NCBI GenBank assembly: GCA_003024175.1
Contig: MDYQ01000177.1
Coordinates: 1-56,299, forward strand
Source: Planoprotostelium fungivorum
Taxonomy: Eukaryota > Evosea > Variosea > Cavosteliida > Cavosteliaceae
Direction of reading: 5' to 3'
Length of the DNA: 56,299 nt
The stretch's first letter is position 1; every line of letters starts with the position of its first letter. The position numbers and the translations under genes are program-made. Under the pieces are notes generated by a model that searched no databases, was not told the DNA's origin, and saw only the letters and a program-made list of their open reading frames with translations. This document shows positions 45,967-56,299 of the stretch, piece by piece.

Positions 45967-46783
45967 ATGTTCAAGAAGTGAGGGAGTATAGAGGTGGACA
46001 TTCTGATCAATTGTAAGGTTCACGAAAGATGAGGACGTTGCCTCGCAGAGTCTTGTAAAGTCTTCTGTTTCGAGAGGAATCAGAAATAATCTGCTGGAGC
46101 AGATGGACAATTTGGACGCTATCCTGGATCAATTATTACCCAAATCTAAGCAGCTAATTATTGCGAAATGGTGACGTTATGATATATCGTATGATCAATC
46201 TGACGACGTCACAGCTCTAACCACATCACCTTGATCACTTGTGAAAATGAGATCCTCTTCTTCAACGAGAGAGACGGTCCATACGCTCCTACTCTTCACC
46301 TTCTTCACAAATGTAAATCTCATCATACGATAATCACACGATCCTTATCGATTCTCAGACCCCAATATCCTTCCTCATGTTCAAGTCGATAGAGGAGCCA
46401 TCAAGTTCGTTATGCAAGGAGCCAACATCATGTGCCCCGGTTTGACGTCCGCAGGAGGACGTCTTCCAGAAGGTCTCGCAGCTGGAACAGTAGTCATATC
46501 CTCTTTCATCTCCCTTTTTCATCTCGTTTGGATTTCCATCCCTTCATACATGATCCTTGACCATCTCACGCCGTCATGGCAGAAGGCAAGCAACACGCTT
46601 TGGGTATTGGACTCATGAAGATGTCTTCCGCAGAGATGTGAGAATTGTGTCCAAAGACATCCATCATGCATGTCATTCTCCATCTGACTCGATCTTCACA
46701 GAAAGGAGACGAACAAAGGAATCGGCATCGACAACATGCACTTTCTCAACGATGGTCTGTGGAAACTTCCCTCGTTAGAATAA
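45967..46783 (+). CDS. MCTS1: MCTS1 (PUA-domain translation factor)
   Basis: MCTS1 works with DENR in reinitiation and 40S recycling. A very short first exon (MFKK) splices to [11 protein letters not shown], then [40 protein letters not shown] and the PUA domain ([19 protein letters not shown]). It ends [40 protein letters not shown]. Length and order match the family of about 180 residues. The stop TAA is inside AATAAA. It is a translation gene beside P2. Confidence 0.95.
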
Positions 46784-46889
46784 AACTCGCCACGTGCGAT
46801 GTAACCATCTATCATGCGGATCACCATCCGACCATCATTTATCTTCCTCTCCTATTGAAATGCCCAAAAAGTGTTCCAGAATACATACA

Positions 46890-47509
46890 TCACTTGACGT
46901 CCATCATGATGCCTTTAATCATATGGCTTTTAGAAGATCAGTGACACGATGGCAACACGAACACCTCACCAGATTCGACTCTTCTTCAATCGACCCTTCG
47001 AATCGACTCCAATCTCACTGATGAGTTCTGTGGCCTCTTGGGTCGTCAGACGTGAGTTACCACCCACACGTGTGATGATGTGAAAGAGATCTTTTGCCAT
47101 GATGTAATTCGGGTTCGAATAGTCGTAGACACTGAACGCCTCTTGGATCATCACCTCATCTGTGGGTGTTTGCATCTGTGGCAAGCTGAGTCACAACCCT
47201 TGAGTACCGCGATCGTGAAGGTATGGTTCACACCTCCATCATCTCGGCGAAAATCTTGTATAGGTTCTTAACGGTCACATTACCATGTGTTGTGTAGTGC
47301 TTTTGAAGGAGCTCCGTCTGTTCCATAGTGGGAAATCTTCCATAAGCATTCAATATGACGAGCGTATTCGTCCAGGACAAGAAGCCTATTCTGCATCATC
47401 ACCGTATCTCTTTACGTCTCTCACCTGTGTTCTTCGGATCTAGCAACTGAAAGCACTGCTTAAGCTCTGGCTTAGAATCTCGTAAGAGGACGCCCTGTGA
47501 GCTGTTCAT
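46890..47509 (-). CDS. EF-hand (calmodulin-superfamily) protein
   Basis: The ATG at 47509 (MNSSQGVLLRDSKPELKQCF) opens a protein of about 150 residues with the calmodulin/light-chain layout: QLLDPKNTG, LVILNAYGRFPTMEQTELLQ, a loop with VTVKNLYKIFAEMM, PTDEVMIQEAFSVYDYSNPN and IGVDSKGRLKKSRI. The loops deviate from canonical Ca2+-binding residues, so it may be a myosin-light-chain-like or centrin-like member that binds little calcium. The last intron leads to an exon ending GIMMDVK. Confidence 0.78.
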
Positions 47510-47576
47510 GCTGAAGAGCCGAAAATGGAAAAGAAAATCAATAATCCAACACAGATCGCATCAACCACGAATCACC

Positions 47577-48202
47577 ATGACAGACTCGACGCTTGACGCA
47601 AAATTAGAGGATCAAACTGAGCCAAAATCGATCTTGAAGAAAGACGACACGAAGAAAAAGAGGTCTGTGAAAACGTTGTCGAGACGATTACGAATCTTAC
47701 TCACGATGCAGAACTCGCATCGTTTGGGACGAAGACAATCTCGCCACCAATGAGAGCGAGAAATCAGTATGTCTTTAAATGGATGTTAATCCGCACTGAC
47801 CATCGACAGGCGACCATGAAGATCGACGAACCAGACACTCCGTTCAACCCTGCCAAGTACGATGATGAGGGAGAGGAAAATGGGGTAAATCGTATGTCAA
47901 ACACACACGCCACTCACCCCTCTACAGACCACCAGTGGAAAAAAGTTAGCTTGGGATAAATTAGAAGAAGCACTGTCTAAAGCCAAGGAACAAGAAGAGG
48001 TGGCCGGTGAAGAGTTACCACCGACGAAAGATGGTCAGTACATCTTCCATCTTCTCCATCCTCTTAACGTAACGCAGAGGTACGTAAGGTCGACTTCGAA
48101 AAGCACCGCAAAGAGCACTATCAAGAGTTTCTCACGAAGAAGATGCTGGAAGATCAAACTCAGCAGATGGAGGATATATCTCAACAGACGAAAGACGAAT
48201 AA
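47577..48202 (+). CDS. PPP1R2: protein phosphatase inhibitor 2 (IPP-2)
   Basis: Inhibitor-2 binds and restrains protein phosphatase 1. The ATG at 47577 is followed by the SILK-type docking motif (KSILKK), a spliced RIVWDEDNLATNE (compare KWDEMNI), and MKIDEPDTPFNP, the family's signature containing the regulatory TP site. After WDKLEEALSKAKEQ come VDFEKHRKEHYQEFLTKKML and an acidic end. All three PP1-contact regions are present. Four short introns. The stop TAA lies in AATAAA. Confidence 0.92.
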
Positions 48203-48524
48203 ACTTTGATGTTCGAGCCATTGTGATCACGATGATCTTCGATCGACAGGATCAGAACCAAACAACATGTCACACCTGTGACAGTGAGCAGACAAATATC
48301 AACGCTCCTCTCTCGCTCCAAGCCCAACCTCCTTTGTGGAGAGGTATGGCAGGGAATAGGCTCACTCTCTCCAGTGAGAATGATCACTTCTCTTCTCCGT
48401 GAGAAATCACATAGGCCTTGTGAAGCTCAAAAAGGTGAGGCCTTGAGAAACGTGATCAGCACGTTGTCGCCTTTTCCGTCTCCTTTTGCGCCGACTTCAC
48501 AATAATACGAACAAGCACAGCAAC

Positions 48525-48758
48525 ATGACGAGGAAGGTCAGGTTGTCTTTCGACAACAGGACTGACCATTGCATCAAAGTTTGTGGAGGGCAAGGTGTAT
48601 CGTTTCTTGTATCAGAAGATCATTTGTATGCGGTGAGACGATCCTTGAATTATGAAAGAGCAAGTGATACAAATGGAAGCCGGAAATACGATGACTTGAG
48701 AATGTGTGCTCAGTTTCAATCTAATCATCATCATTTAGATGGAAAGCATCAAGAGTAG
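48525..48758 (+). CDS. small hypothetical ORF
   Basis: This 77-codon frame begins MTRKVRLSFDNRTDHCIKVC and has no recognised family or splice structure. It lies between PPP1R2 and the PI-PLC-like gene. It may be real, chance, or part of an unresolved transcript. Confidence 0.22.
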   Translation: MTRKVRLSFDNRTDHCIKVCGGQGVSFLVSEDHLYAVRRSLNYERASDTNGSRKYDDLRMCAQFQSNHHHLDGKHQE

Positions 48759-48897
48759 AACGTATCAAGAGAATTGGTCTTCTTTCCAAATCCCGTTGAC
48801 TAGCGCGCGAAACGCCTGGGGTGATACCTTTATGGCGCCAATCATTAAATGACGCCAATCAGGCTGGATCTATCTGGAAACAGACACCGAGCCTAAA

Positions 48898-50516
48898 ATG
48901 CGCTTCTGTGCTTGCATTGCCTACCCCAAGGCTCTCTTGAGCAATCGAAGGCAGGGACCCAGCATCGCCGGTTTAAGTTTGAGACATCCGTGGCAAGAAG
49001 AACCGAGAGGTGACATCACCAACGTCTTTGGACCCAACGGCATCCTGCAAGACAGCGTAGAGATCTCGGTCGCCGCCGATCAGGTGCATCTCATAATCGA
49101 CTGTCCATCTCATCCTCGCAGATCAAATTCATCTTGACTTCGGAGCACATTTCGAAGGCGAGGATCGATTATCGGTGAGTTCATACGTCGCATCTTCTAA
49201 TGTTGATCGATCGCAGGAGATGGCTGCAAGATTTGACCCTGAGCCAAGAAGGCTCGTGGTTGTTAGATGCTCCCATCACCCACGTTCGATTCCCAGGCAC
49301 TCACAATTCAGCCACCTACGGAGAGGGTGGGATATTTTTCTCAGAAATCTCCATCTACAACGTTGTAAATCGACGCCACAGGCTTCGGACTTTTTCGAAA
49401 AAACTGGTGCTGCCAGAACATGAACATCTACCAACAGCTATCGTGCGGCATACGTTACTTTGACATTGTAAGACGCCTCATGTGACGCCGTTCCTGACGT
49501 GATGTAGAGGATGGCTCCTGATCCATCACGTGCCAGCTTTTATCCTTGTCACGGTGTGAAACATTATACTGGGGACAAATTAGCACAGAGCCGCAATCAA
49601 TTGAACATGGATGATATCATCTGTCAGATCTTACGATTCATAGAGGGAGAAGGTTCGAAGGTAAGTCCACTACTCTTGTGAACGATGATGATGACGATCG
49701 CGCAGGAGTTGATCATCATCGAGGCGAATTTAGAATACGCCAGGAGGGGAAAAGAACAGCAAGCCGAAGAGTTTTGGATGCAATGGATGATACTGGAAAA
49801 ATACCTCTTACCCTACACCACGAAAATTCCCACCCTATCTCAGGTCTTCCATTCTCGTTAAAAAAAATGAAAAAATCTCAATATTTTCAGGTGAGAGAGC
49901 AGAATCGCTGCGTTCTACTCTGGGGCAACCACAACGACTCAGCCGAATTTTTATCGAAAAACGAACAAGACACACGCGCCCTTCAGCTCTTCCAGACGTA
50001 AGCGCCTGTTCGTGACGTCATCTGACGTCATCAGTTACGTTTGGCCGGCTGATGATGATCCCACAACCTTTCTCAAAGGTTCAGAATGGAACGGAAAGGT
50101 CTGGCAATCTGGGGATCTCGATGAGGTGTGACATCATCACGATGGATGATGACATCATCGTGACGTATCACAGGTCGTGTCGGCCGTTCGCACGAGGCAT
50201 TTTACGGACGAGAGTCTGTCGAGAGAATATTTCTGGCGGGCTCAATTGCAGCTAACACCCAGCTTCTTTCACACAGAATTTCTCACGAAGAAGGCGACAT
50301 TTTCTCCGGCCAAATTGGCCCGCAAGGTGATTGAAGGTGGTAAACGAATGTCTGATCCCTCTACAGACGAACCCGAGGGTGGCAGTCATATTAGACGACA
50401 AGGATTGGAAAGACAATATGAGTATCGTCTCTGTGGATTTTCCAACGACAGATATCATCTATCAAGTCGTGAAGGCTAATCTTCACAAGATGAGAGGAGA
50501 AGGTCGATTCAGGTGA
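48898..50516 (+). CDS. PI-PLC X-domain protein
   Basis: This is a single-domain PLCXD-like protein. After an N-terminal region of about 90 residues comes WLLDAPITHVRFPGTHNSAT, with the first catalytic-type His. Then follow NIYQQLSCGIRYFDIRMA, YPCHGV (second His), ELIIIEANLEY, CVLLWGNHNDSAEF and the end NMSIVSVDFPTTDIIYQVVK. It could cleave phosphoinositides or GPI lipids, or be an inactive relative; no Y domain, PH or C2 is present. Short introns throughout; one (about 49328-49420) holds CATCTACAACGTTGTAAAT. One exon junction near 50000-50085 is unresolved. Confidence 0.85.
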
Positions 50517-51114
50517 TAGATCGGATGTCATCGACGTTGTCATCAGCCGCCTCTCGATCAGCTTTCTTCATCATGTTCCGATCATCATCATCATCATCCG
50601 ATCATCGCTCGATCATCTCCACGGTGATCTGTACCTTACGAAATGCAGGAGCCCGGAAGAAGATGTAAACATCTCTGAAGCTTCTGCGTCTTCCATACCA
50701 GATACCTGCATCGTAGAAGAGGATGCGATATTGGACGACATTGTCCTCGAGAGGAGCCGAACAATGTCCGTGGTCAAGATCTCCCACGAATTCGTAAGAC
50801 GTTACAGTGTCGCTCACTGAGCTTGTACCATCTGTTTGTATCTGTCAATAGATCTCTATTTATGTCTTCCACGTGACACAAGGTTTATCCCAGACTTGGA
50901 ACGCGTGAGTCATCAATGTTGTGTGACCAAATGTCGACAACGAGGAGAATTCGAACAATGAAGAGAATTCGAACAATCAACGCTTTGTCATATCTCAAAT
51001 ATGAATCTCTGTCTCTTCGGTTAAGCCTGAGAATGAGAGATCGTTCAGCATCTTTTATTTACATTAGGGTCATGAGTCCTACCATGATTCAGTTCTCATC
51101 AGATTGATAATCAC
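50517..51114. other. intergenic with one weak minus-strand frame
   Basis: A 71-codon minus frame (50602-50817; DNVVQYRILFYDAGIWYGRR) looks somewhat protein-like but lacks a start codon and has no matching exon. Otherwise only CATCATC-type runs near 50580 are seen. Confidence 0.35.
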
Positions 51115-51978
51115 CTACTCCTTCCACCCACGCTTCCACATTTTCATCAGGTCCCCTACTTCCTCAATCCCTCCTTCGTTGAACCATCTCCGTATCTCTC
51201 CTTCACTCTCATTCCACTTTCTCTGCAGCATCCATTCTAATCCTTCCACGTTCATCGTGCGGCATGTTCTATCACAAGCAATCATCCTGTACATCTGACC
51301 TGCTTTCGTGCCAAAAGCTGATTGACCATCACGATGTGAAGTGATCGACATCACTGCACTCACTCTGGATGTGCCACTTCAGCATGTCTGGCGATCCTTG
51401 CGATATAGAGACGTCAGGCAGCATGGGATTCACCTTTCCATCATAATAGCCGTTCTCATGTGCCCATTGTAACACTTCTAGATTCCCGGGCAGTTTTGTC
51501 GACTGACAGCTGCAGTGACTCAGACGATGACATCGTGAGAAACATGACACGCACAAGTCAGAGTGTAAGACATTTCTCTCGTGCATCCACTTGATCAGTG
51601 GAAACTGAAATACGATGTCGGCAAATTGTACTTTCGTATTCTTTGTGATGAAGCCGTGATCAATGGCCAAGTGTATGGCCTGCCCAAATTCAGACTATTA
51701 GGAAGAAGAATTGAAGAGTCCCATAAGCTTTTTTTCACCTCCTCATTTTCGCATCTCAATTCGATGGCTCTCTTTCGCTCGAAATGACTCAACCCCAATT
51801 TGTTCTTCAGACAGTACTGCATCACCTGCTGCATGATCAGTCGACGCTCATCGGATGACACGTTACCGAAATGTTTCCATCTTCTAAAGCTCTCAAATAT
51901 GCATCCCGTGGGTAGCCGATGTTTCTCTGCTCGTGTCAAACGTCGCATGATTCCGCGTGCATCACCTTGATGGCCCAT
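51115..51978 (-). CDS. ankyrin-like repeat protein
   Basis: The ATG at 51978 opens MGHQGDARGIMRRLTRAEKH. A 43-base intron joins ...CENEE to SEFGQAIHLAIDHGF, followed by FPLIKWMHERN and NLEVLQWAHENGYYDG. A second intron leads to FGTKAGQMYRMIACDRTC, VEGLEWMLQRKWNES and the end KMWKRGWKE. The recurrent L(K/E)WxHE units are ankyrin-type, as in the expanded F-box/ankyrin families of free-living amoebae and giant viruses. No F-box is visible. Substrate role unknown. Confidence 0.7.
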
Positions 51979-52180
51979 TCAAAAACAGCGACTGAACCGA
52001 TAAAGTGTGATAGACTGTAATCGCCTACCGCAGGCATCTTATTCTCTTCCTATTCTTCTTCAGACTACTTCTCGTTTTTGCTCTTACCATCCACGAGATG
52101 ACATCCATTCGTCCAGCCAGCCCCGCCGCCTCGTAACTCCTTACGTTCAGCTCGATTTATTCTCATTTTAATCTCACGAC

Positions 52181-52870
52181 TCACATCAATCGGACGGAGG
52201 GCTCGCTGATTCTTCCTTCGTATTGGAGCCAAGCTAGGACGTGCTGGTGTCCTTCTCTGGCTGTATTCTCAAAGAGACAATTGAGGTGCATGCGTCTTCC
52301 GTTCCAAAGTAGAGTCGGAAGACCTTCCACGGTGTATTCATCGTACAGCCAACGGATCATCTTGAGGTTTCCCTCTGTTGCAAAATGATCGGACAGAGGA
52401 TGCATGTAGCGAATGCGTCTAATGAGGTGGCTCCAATCTGGGTGTCTCTCGATGCAAGCTCTCATCGTCCTCGTACTTTGGTTCGTGATGGCTTTGACGA
52501 GTATGTCACCCCAGTCCCAGTCTGATCGGTGAAGAGCGGCCTTAGATCGGGTGAGGAGGTGATGTCGAGGAGATAATTGTTCGTCATCCCAGCCCACAAG
52601 ATCCAGGACCTCTAGACGATCTGTTCGTGCTGCTTCCATCACTTCTGCTCTCGTGGGCTCTCTCAGGTAGATCCACCACCATCGGACCACCTCTTGATTG
52701 GTGATCGGTAATTGTCTGTGATGATTGTGGCTGAGATTACGAGAGGAGAGCGCCTTGAGGGCGAGGTCAAGCAGCATCTTGGATGTGAAACATGGGCCAC
52801 AGAGTTCAGGTGTGGAGATGTAGGTGAATATATAGGTCAACAAGTCGGATGGGATGGAGAGTAGTTCCAT
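52181..52870 (-). CDS. F-box/ankyrin-type protein (intronless)
   Basis: A single 229-codon exon from ATG at 52870. The N-terminus (MELLSIPSDLLTYIFTYIST, then CGPCFTSKMLLDLALKAL) fits an F-box. The rest shows ankyrin-like units: ARTDRLEVLDLVGWDDEQLS, ATEGNLKMIRWLYDEYT, TAREGHQHVLAWLQYEGRI. Such proteins often act as substrate adaptors in SCF ubiquitin ligases. It lies next to the related but intron-containing gene at 51115-51978, which suggests local duplication or retroposition. Confidence 0.75.
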   Translation of the reverse strand: MELLSIPSDLLTYIFTYISTPELCGPCFTSKMLLDLALKALSSRNLSHNHHRQLPITNQEVVRWWWIYLREPTRAEVMEAARTDRLEVLDLVGWDDEQLSPRHHLLTRSKAALHRSDWDWGDILVKAITNQSTRTMRACIERHPDWSHLIRRIRYMHPLSDHFATEGNLKMIRWLYDEYTVEGLPTLLWNGRRMHLNCLFENTAREGHQHVLAWLQYEGRISEPSVRLM

Positions 52871-53362
52871 GCTGCTTGCGTTTGTGTCGTGTTGCGAACT
52901 GAATGTCCGAAGTGTTCCCGAACTATTCGGCTAAACCACCTCTACGACGGATAACTTTCGCATCACATGACTGTACCATGTCAAAATTCAATCGATGATG
53001 AATAGTCCCTGAATAATTGATCTCTAGAAATGAACATACCTGTGATTATCATGCTGAGGGAGAAGAGAGTGCAGATGAATAATCGGTGCATAGGCATTAA
53101 TTTCAAGACTACAACGTTCCATAGGGTGAAGCTTCATGAGTGAAGTTGAGAGGCAAGCTGAGGAGCCCACCATCAGATTACATCGTGGTGAAGATAGGCA
53201 TCGTTTCGCGTCTACTTGATCCACATCGACCGCTATCAACAAGAAGATTCCACGTGAGACATTACAGTTGTATGGCTTGCTCGTCTGTGTGCCTCTTTGT
53301 CTTTCTGATATGTACGATGTATTGAACTTGAGAAGATGTAATTTATTTCGGTTTAAAGTGTT
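52871..53362. other. intergenic, nothing recognised
   Basis: The spacer between the F-box-like gene start and the FPPS stop. Short frames on both strands show no family, splice pattern or repeats. A few AATAAA/TTTATT words near 53341 probably serve FPPS, which ends at 53363. Confidence 0.45.
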
Positions 53363-55239
53363 TCACAATTTTCTCTTGTAAATCTTTCCCAGTAGGTCAG
53401 TGAACACCTGCAACCCAAGTCACTCATCGGCATCATCATCATCATCACGATCACCTCTTGAGGAAGACTCCTGACGTTACGGATCATGACGATCATCTTC
53501 TGGTAGCTCTCTTCTTCGTAGTCTTTGAAAACTTTCTCCAGGTTCAATTCTTTGAAGATTCTCTGTCATGCGCATCAGATCTCCCATCCATCGCAGATCA
53601 CATCGAGATGAAGATCACCTTAACGATCGCCACATCAGATGCGTTGTCCCTCCCGTAATGTTGCTCCAATAATTTCTTCTGTTCGGGGGTGCATCTCTTA
53701 AGACATTGGACGATGAGCCAGCTGCACTTGTTCTCCTCGATGTCTCTGCCGATCTTACCGATGGTGGCTGGATCTCCGTAGCAATCCAGATAATCGTCCT
53801 GTGATCCGGTTCATCTTCTCATCTAATGTGATGTGATGTGACATGATGATGTGATTGATGGTGTATGATGTCATGATGTCATCGTGCAAGACACACCTGA
53901 GCTTGGAAATATTCTCCCATGGGCAGCAGTATATCTTCGGCCACCTCAAAAGCAGGTTTCGACGTGATGCCAGATATCACCATAGCCAATGCGACCGGTA
54001 GATAGAAAGAATAATACGCCGTCTTATACTTGACGATCATCTTGTAGCTGTGACGGTCTCAGTTCATCTACAACGGTGTAGATCCTCACTTGTCCTCAGT
54101 AAATAGATTGAGGTCGACGCGACCACCTGGCAGGTTAGACGTGAGGTCTAACAGCTGTCCAATTTCCGTCTGGAATGATACCTGATGACGTCACCGCTTG
54201 TCCACTTTTTCTATGAGAGATGAACAAATTCACCTCGGTGAAGAGGTCTAAGATGTCTGCGTAGTACTTTTCCTGCCTGAAGTACTTCTTGATGATCTTG
54301 TAGATGAGACCCTCCAAGATGAAGGCGTCATTGATGGCGATCAGACCCACCTGATGAACGTCATCAGTGGTGATGATGATGACGGATCACGATCGTGAGT
54401 CGTGATGATGGATGATTGATCACGATCATCTCAGAGATGATGTTTGTGAAAACTCACGGTCTCTGTGGAATTCTGTCCACGGGGCTGAGATGAGTCAGAA
54501 TATTACAGAGTGTTCTCTCAGCGATACTCACGTGAGGTTGTCTATACCAGCAAGGCACTCCTCTCCTCGTCACACTCTGATCCATCACATCATCGGCCAC
54601 CAGAAAGAACGCTTGTAACTGTCGATCCGTCAGACTCTTACGCTCTGTCATCATTGCAAGATGGCGGCTCACCAGCTCGACACACCATCCCAAAATTTGG
54701 GCTTGGAATGCTTGGGTCTTTGTGACGTTCTTATCTTCGGATAAGAGGATGTAACTGTGCAGGACAGTCAACCCTCGATTGAGTTTGCCACCGGGCACTA
54801 CGGTGGTGAGCAGCTGTCGATGGAATCAGGAACGTGTCAAATGCACTATGTTCACCCTCTTTATCCATTCTTGAGCGTGAGGAGGAAGATTGTAAGATGG
54901 AAGGTCCTGAATCAGTTGAATGGATGGATGGATGTGAGACCCACTCGTAAGACATCCTGCAGAATGGTGTCGAAGATGGCTTCAAAATCCTTCTTCTCTT
55001 CGGCAGGGTTGCGGTAGAGTGGTTGACCTGTGAAATCAGCTGATGCAATCAAACCATGTAAGGTCTCACTTTGTTGTGAAGCGACACCATTTGGCACCAA
55101 ATGTCCAGTCAGCATCTGTCTTTCGAGTTTACATTCAATCGAAATTAAGCACGATCTCGAAATGCAATCGGCAGCACAGAGGAAGTCGTCAGGTGAAAGA
55201 GATTCTCACCTGAGCCCTTCGTATGGATTGTGACGACAT
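53363..55239 (-). CDS. FPPS: farnesyl diphosphate synthase
   Basis: It joins dimethylallyl- and isopentenyl-diphosphate to make geranyl- and then farnesyl-diphosphate for sterols, dolichol and prenylation. The ATG at 55239 gives a 10-codon first exon ([10 protein letters not shown]). Downstream are [54 protein letters not shown] (first Asp-rich motif), LYKTAYYSF-type [12 protein letters not shown], and [20 protein letters not shown] (second Asp-rich motif). It ends [14 protein letters not shown]. Both DDxxD motifs are intact. About nine introns; the one near 54050-54090 has the hairpin GATCTACACCGTTGTAGATG. Confidence 0.95.
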
Positions 55240-55714
55240 GGTTTAGATGTTGTCACGCCTGATTTCGGGAATGAATGATTCACTCGGTGTCGATCGGATT
55301 TTTATTCGGACCCTGGCTTCAAGCTGACGCCACCATCTCACATGGACTAAACCAGATCGACTGACACATGAGACAAGAATTCATGACAATCCACCACTGT
55401 GGCTTTGTCCTCAACACCTCCGATCGCTGGACACGATCGAGAATCCATCGAACATCGCATGCGACAACGTCTATGAACACATGGACACCACCGGTGAAGA
55501 CACGGGGGGCTGTTGAGGAGGCGGGGAAACCTTTACAGTATCAGTATCATTTGACACATCCAGAAATGAGGTCGAAATTTAGCCAAAGTTTCGCCATCTG
55601 AGTTTGCGCTTGTTAGCGTGTCTGACTGCGTTTAGATGTCATATGTGGATTTGGACTGAGAAAGGTCACAATCACCACACACCAACACACGAACACGCAC
55701 ACGTCTAACGAAAA
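55240..55714. other. intergenic/5' region of the repeat-protein gene
   Basis: No gene is recognised. A 77-codon plus frame (55368-55601) has no family features. The right end probably contains the promoter and first 5' UTR exon of the gene starting at 55799. Confidence 0.4.
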
Positions 55715-55779
55715 GTGAGTCAATCTCTCATCTTTGACCTCCTCCTCGAAGAGTTGATCAGAGACTGACGTCTTCTTTA
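55715..55779 (+). other. probable 5' UTR intron
   Basis: GTGAGT at 55715 and a pyrimidine-rich TTCTTTAG at 55772-55779 bracket 65 bases just before the ATG at 55799. A GACTGAC word sits upstream of the acceptor, where a branch point would be expected. Confidence 0.45.
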
Positions 55780-55798
55780 GACACATTAATATTACTGA

Positions 55799-56299
55799 GA
55801 TGATTTCCAACGCTATGAACTCCATCCAGAACGTCGCACACTCCGTGGCACCTGCCTACGTCAAAGAGGCACCCGTTATGAGCCCTTCCATGAGAGGAAA
55901 GATGGCCAGCTCTTCTTCCCCTCTTGGAAATGACATGCTCTCCTCAGCGGCTCACATGATTTCGGATCTAAAGTCCAACATCAGCAACACTGTCTTCGGA
56001 CCCGCTCTGGACGAGAGAGGTATTCCCATCCCTCCCCCGATGCCCACTCAGGAGAAGATGCACAAGCATTATCTGATCCCTGAGGCACCTCCCATGCCCA
56101 CCCAAGAGAAGATGCACGGACACTACCTCATCCCCAAGGCACCCCCCATGCCCACTGCTGAGCAGATGAACAAGCACTACATGTCCAGAAACAAGACCCT
56201 CGAGAATGCTTCCAACATGGTCCGATCCGTCTTCGACAAGGTCGCCGACGCCGTTCCATCCGCCGCCGATCTCGGTCTGGCCACTCGCCTCGATGCCAA
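55799..56299 (+). CDS. tandem-repeat protein, 3' part missing
   Basis: An open frame runs from ATG at 55799 off the right edge (167 codons) with no stop or intron: MISNAMNSIQNVAHSVAPAY and so on. It contains three consecutive units of about 19 residues with the core PPMPTxExMxxHYxxP (roughly codons 77-133: PTQEKMHKHYLIP, PTQEKMHGHYLIP, PTAEQMNKHYMSR). Codon use is more GC-biased than its neighbours, as in highly expressed genes such as P2. No known family; a structural or secreted role is possible. Confidence 0.75.

Overview
This window is nuclear DNA from a gene-dense, intron-rich single-celled eukaryote. It holds about 30 protein genes on both strands, most cut by many very short GT-AG introns of roughly 26-75 bases. 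All three standard stop codons are used. Spacers between genes are often under 200 bases. The protein set fits an amoeba-like protist: copine, Ras/RapGAP signalling, F-box/ankyrin-type proteins, a PL8 polysaccharide lyase and a lipid-transporter-like protein with PqiA/LetA domains. I lean towards an amoebozoan (protosteloid type), but the sequence alone does not prove this.

Layout. 0-8.5 kb: two small hypothetical genes, then glycerophosphocholine acyltransferase (GPC1), RER1, copine, NAT9 and the RNase P/MRP subunit POP4. 8.5-15.6 kb: a decayed ankyrin-like remnant, a large type I membrane glycoprotein, an unknown gene, and the very-long-chain fatty-acid dehydratase HACD. 15.7-25 kb: a RapGAP protein carrying a degenerate Ras-like domain, then a secreted-domain plus PqiA/LetA membrane protein. 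25-35 kb: an MDR oxidoreductase, an acidic nuclear-type protein, a very large helical protein (possibly MMS22L-like) and a coiled-coil protein. 35-44 kb: a CENATAC/CCDC84-like splicing factor, a METTL21-like methyltransferase, a secreted and probably GPI-anchored PL8 lyase, and the clamp loader CTF18. 44-56.3 kb: ribosomal stalk P2, MCTS1, an EF-hand protein, protein phosphatase inhibitor 2, a PI-PLC X-domain protein, two ankyrin/F-box-like genes, farnesyl diphosphate synthase, and a tandem-repeat protein running off the right edge.

How it fits together. There are no operons; neighbours look functionally independent. Some genes share themes: lipid metabolism or transport (GPC1, HACD, FPPS, PI-PLC-like, LetA-like), translation (P2, MCTS1), chromosome maintenance (CTF18, possible MMS22L) and RNA processing (POP4, CENATAC-like).

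The most unusual signal lies in the introns. Unrelated genes share intron-specific sequence families. One is a doublet of 8-bp near-palindromes (GARATYTC, 3-nt spacer, GARATYTC). Another is a 3' end block, YTGACKCGTTGTAG, often paired upstream with its inverted partner CATCTACAACG. Two introns in GPC1 and the RapGAP gene are nearly the same along most of their length. This suggests either copying of introns (introner-like) or a shared splicing element.
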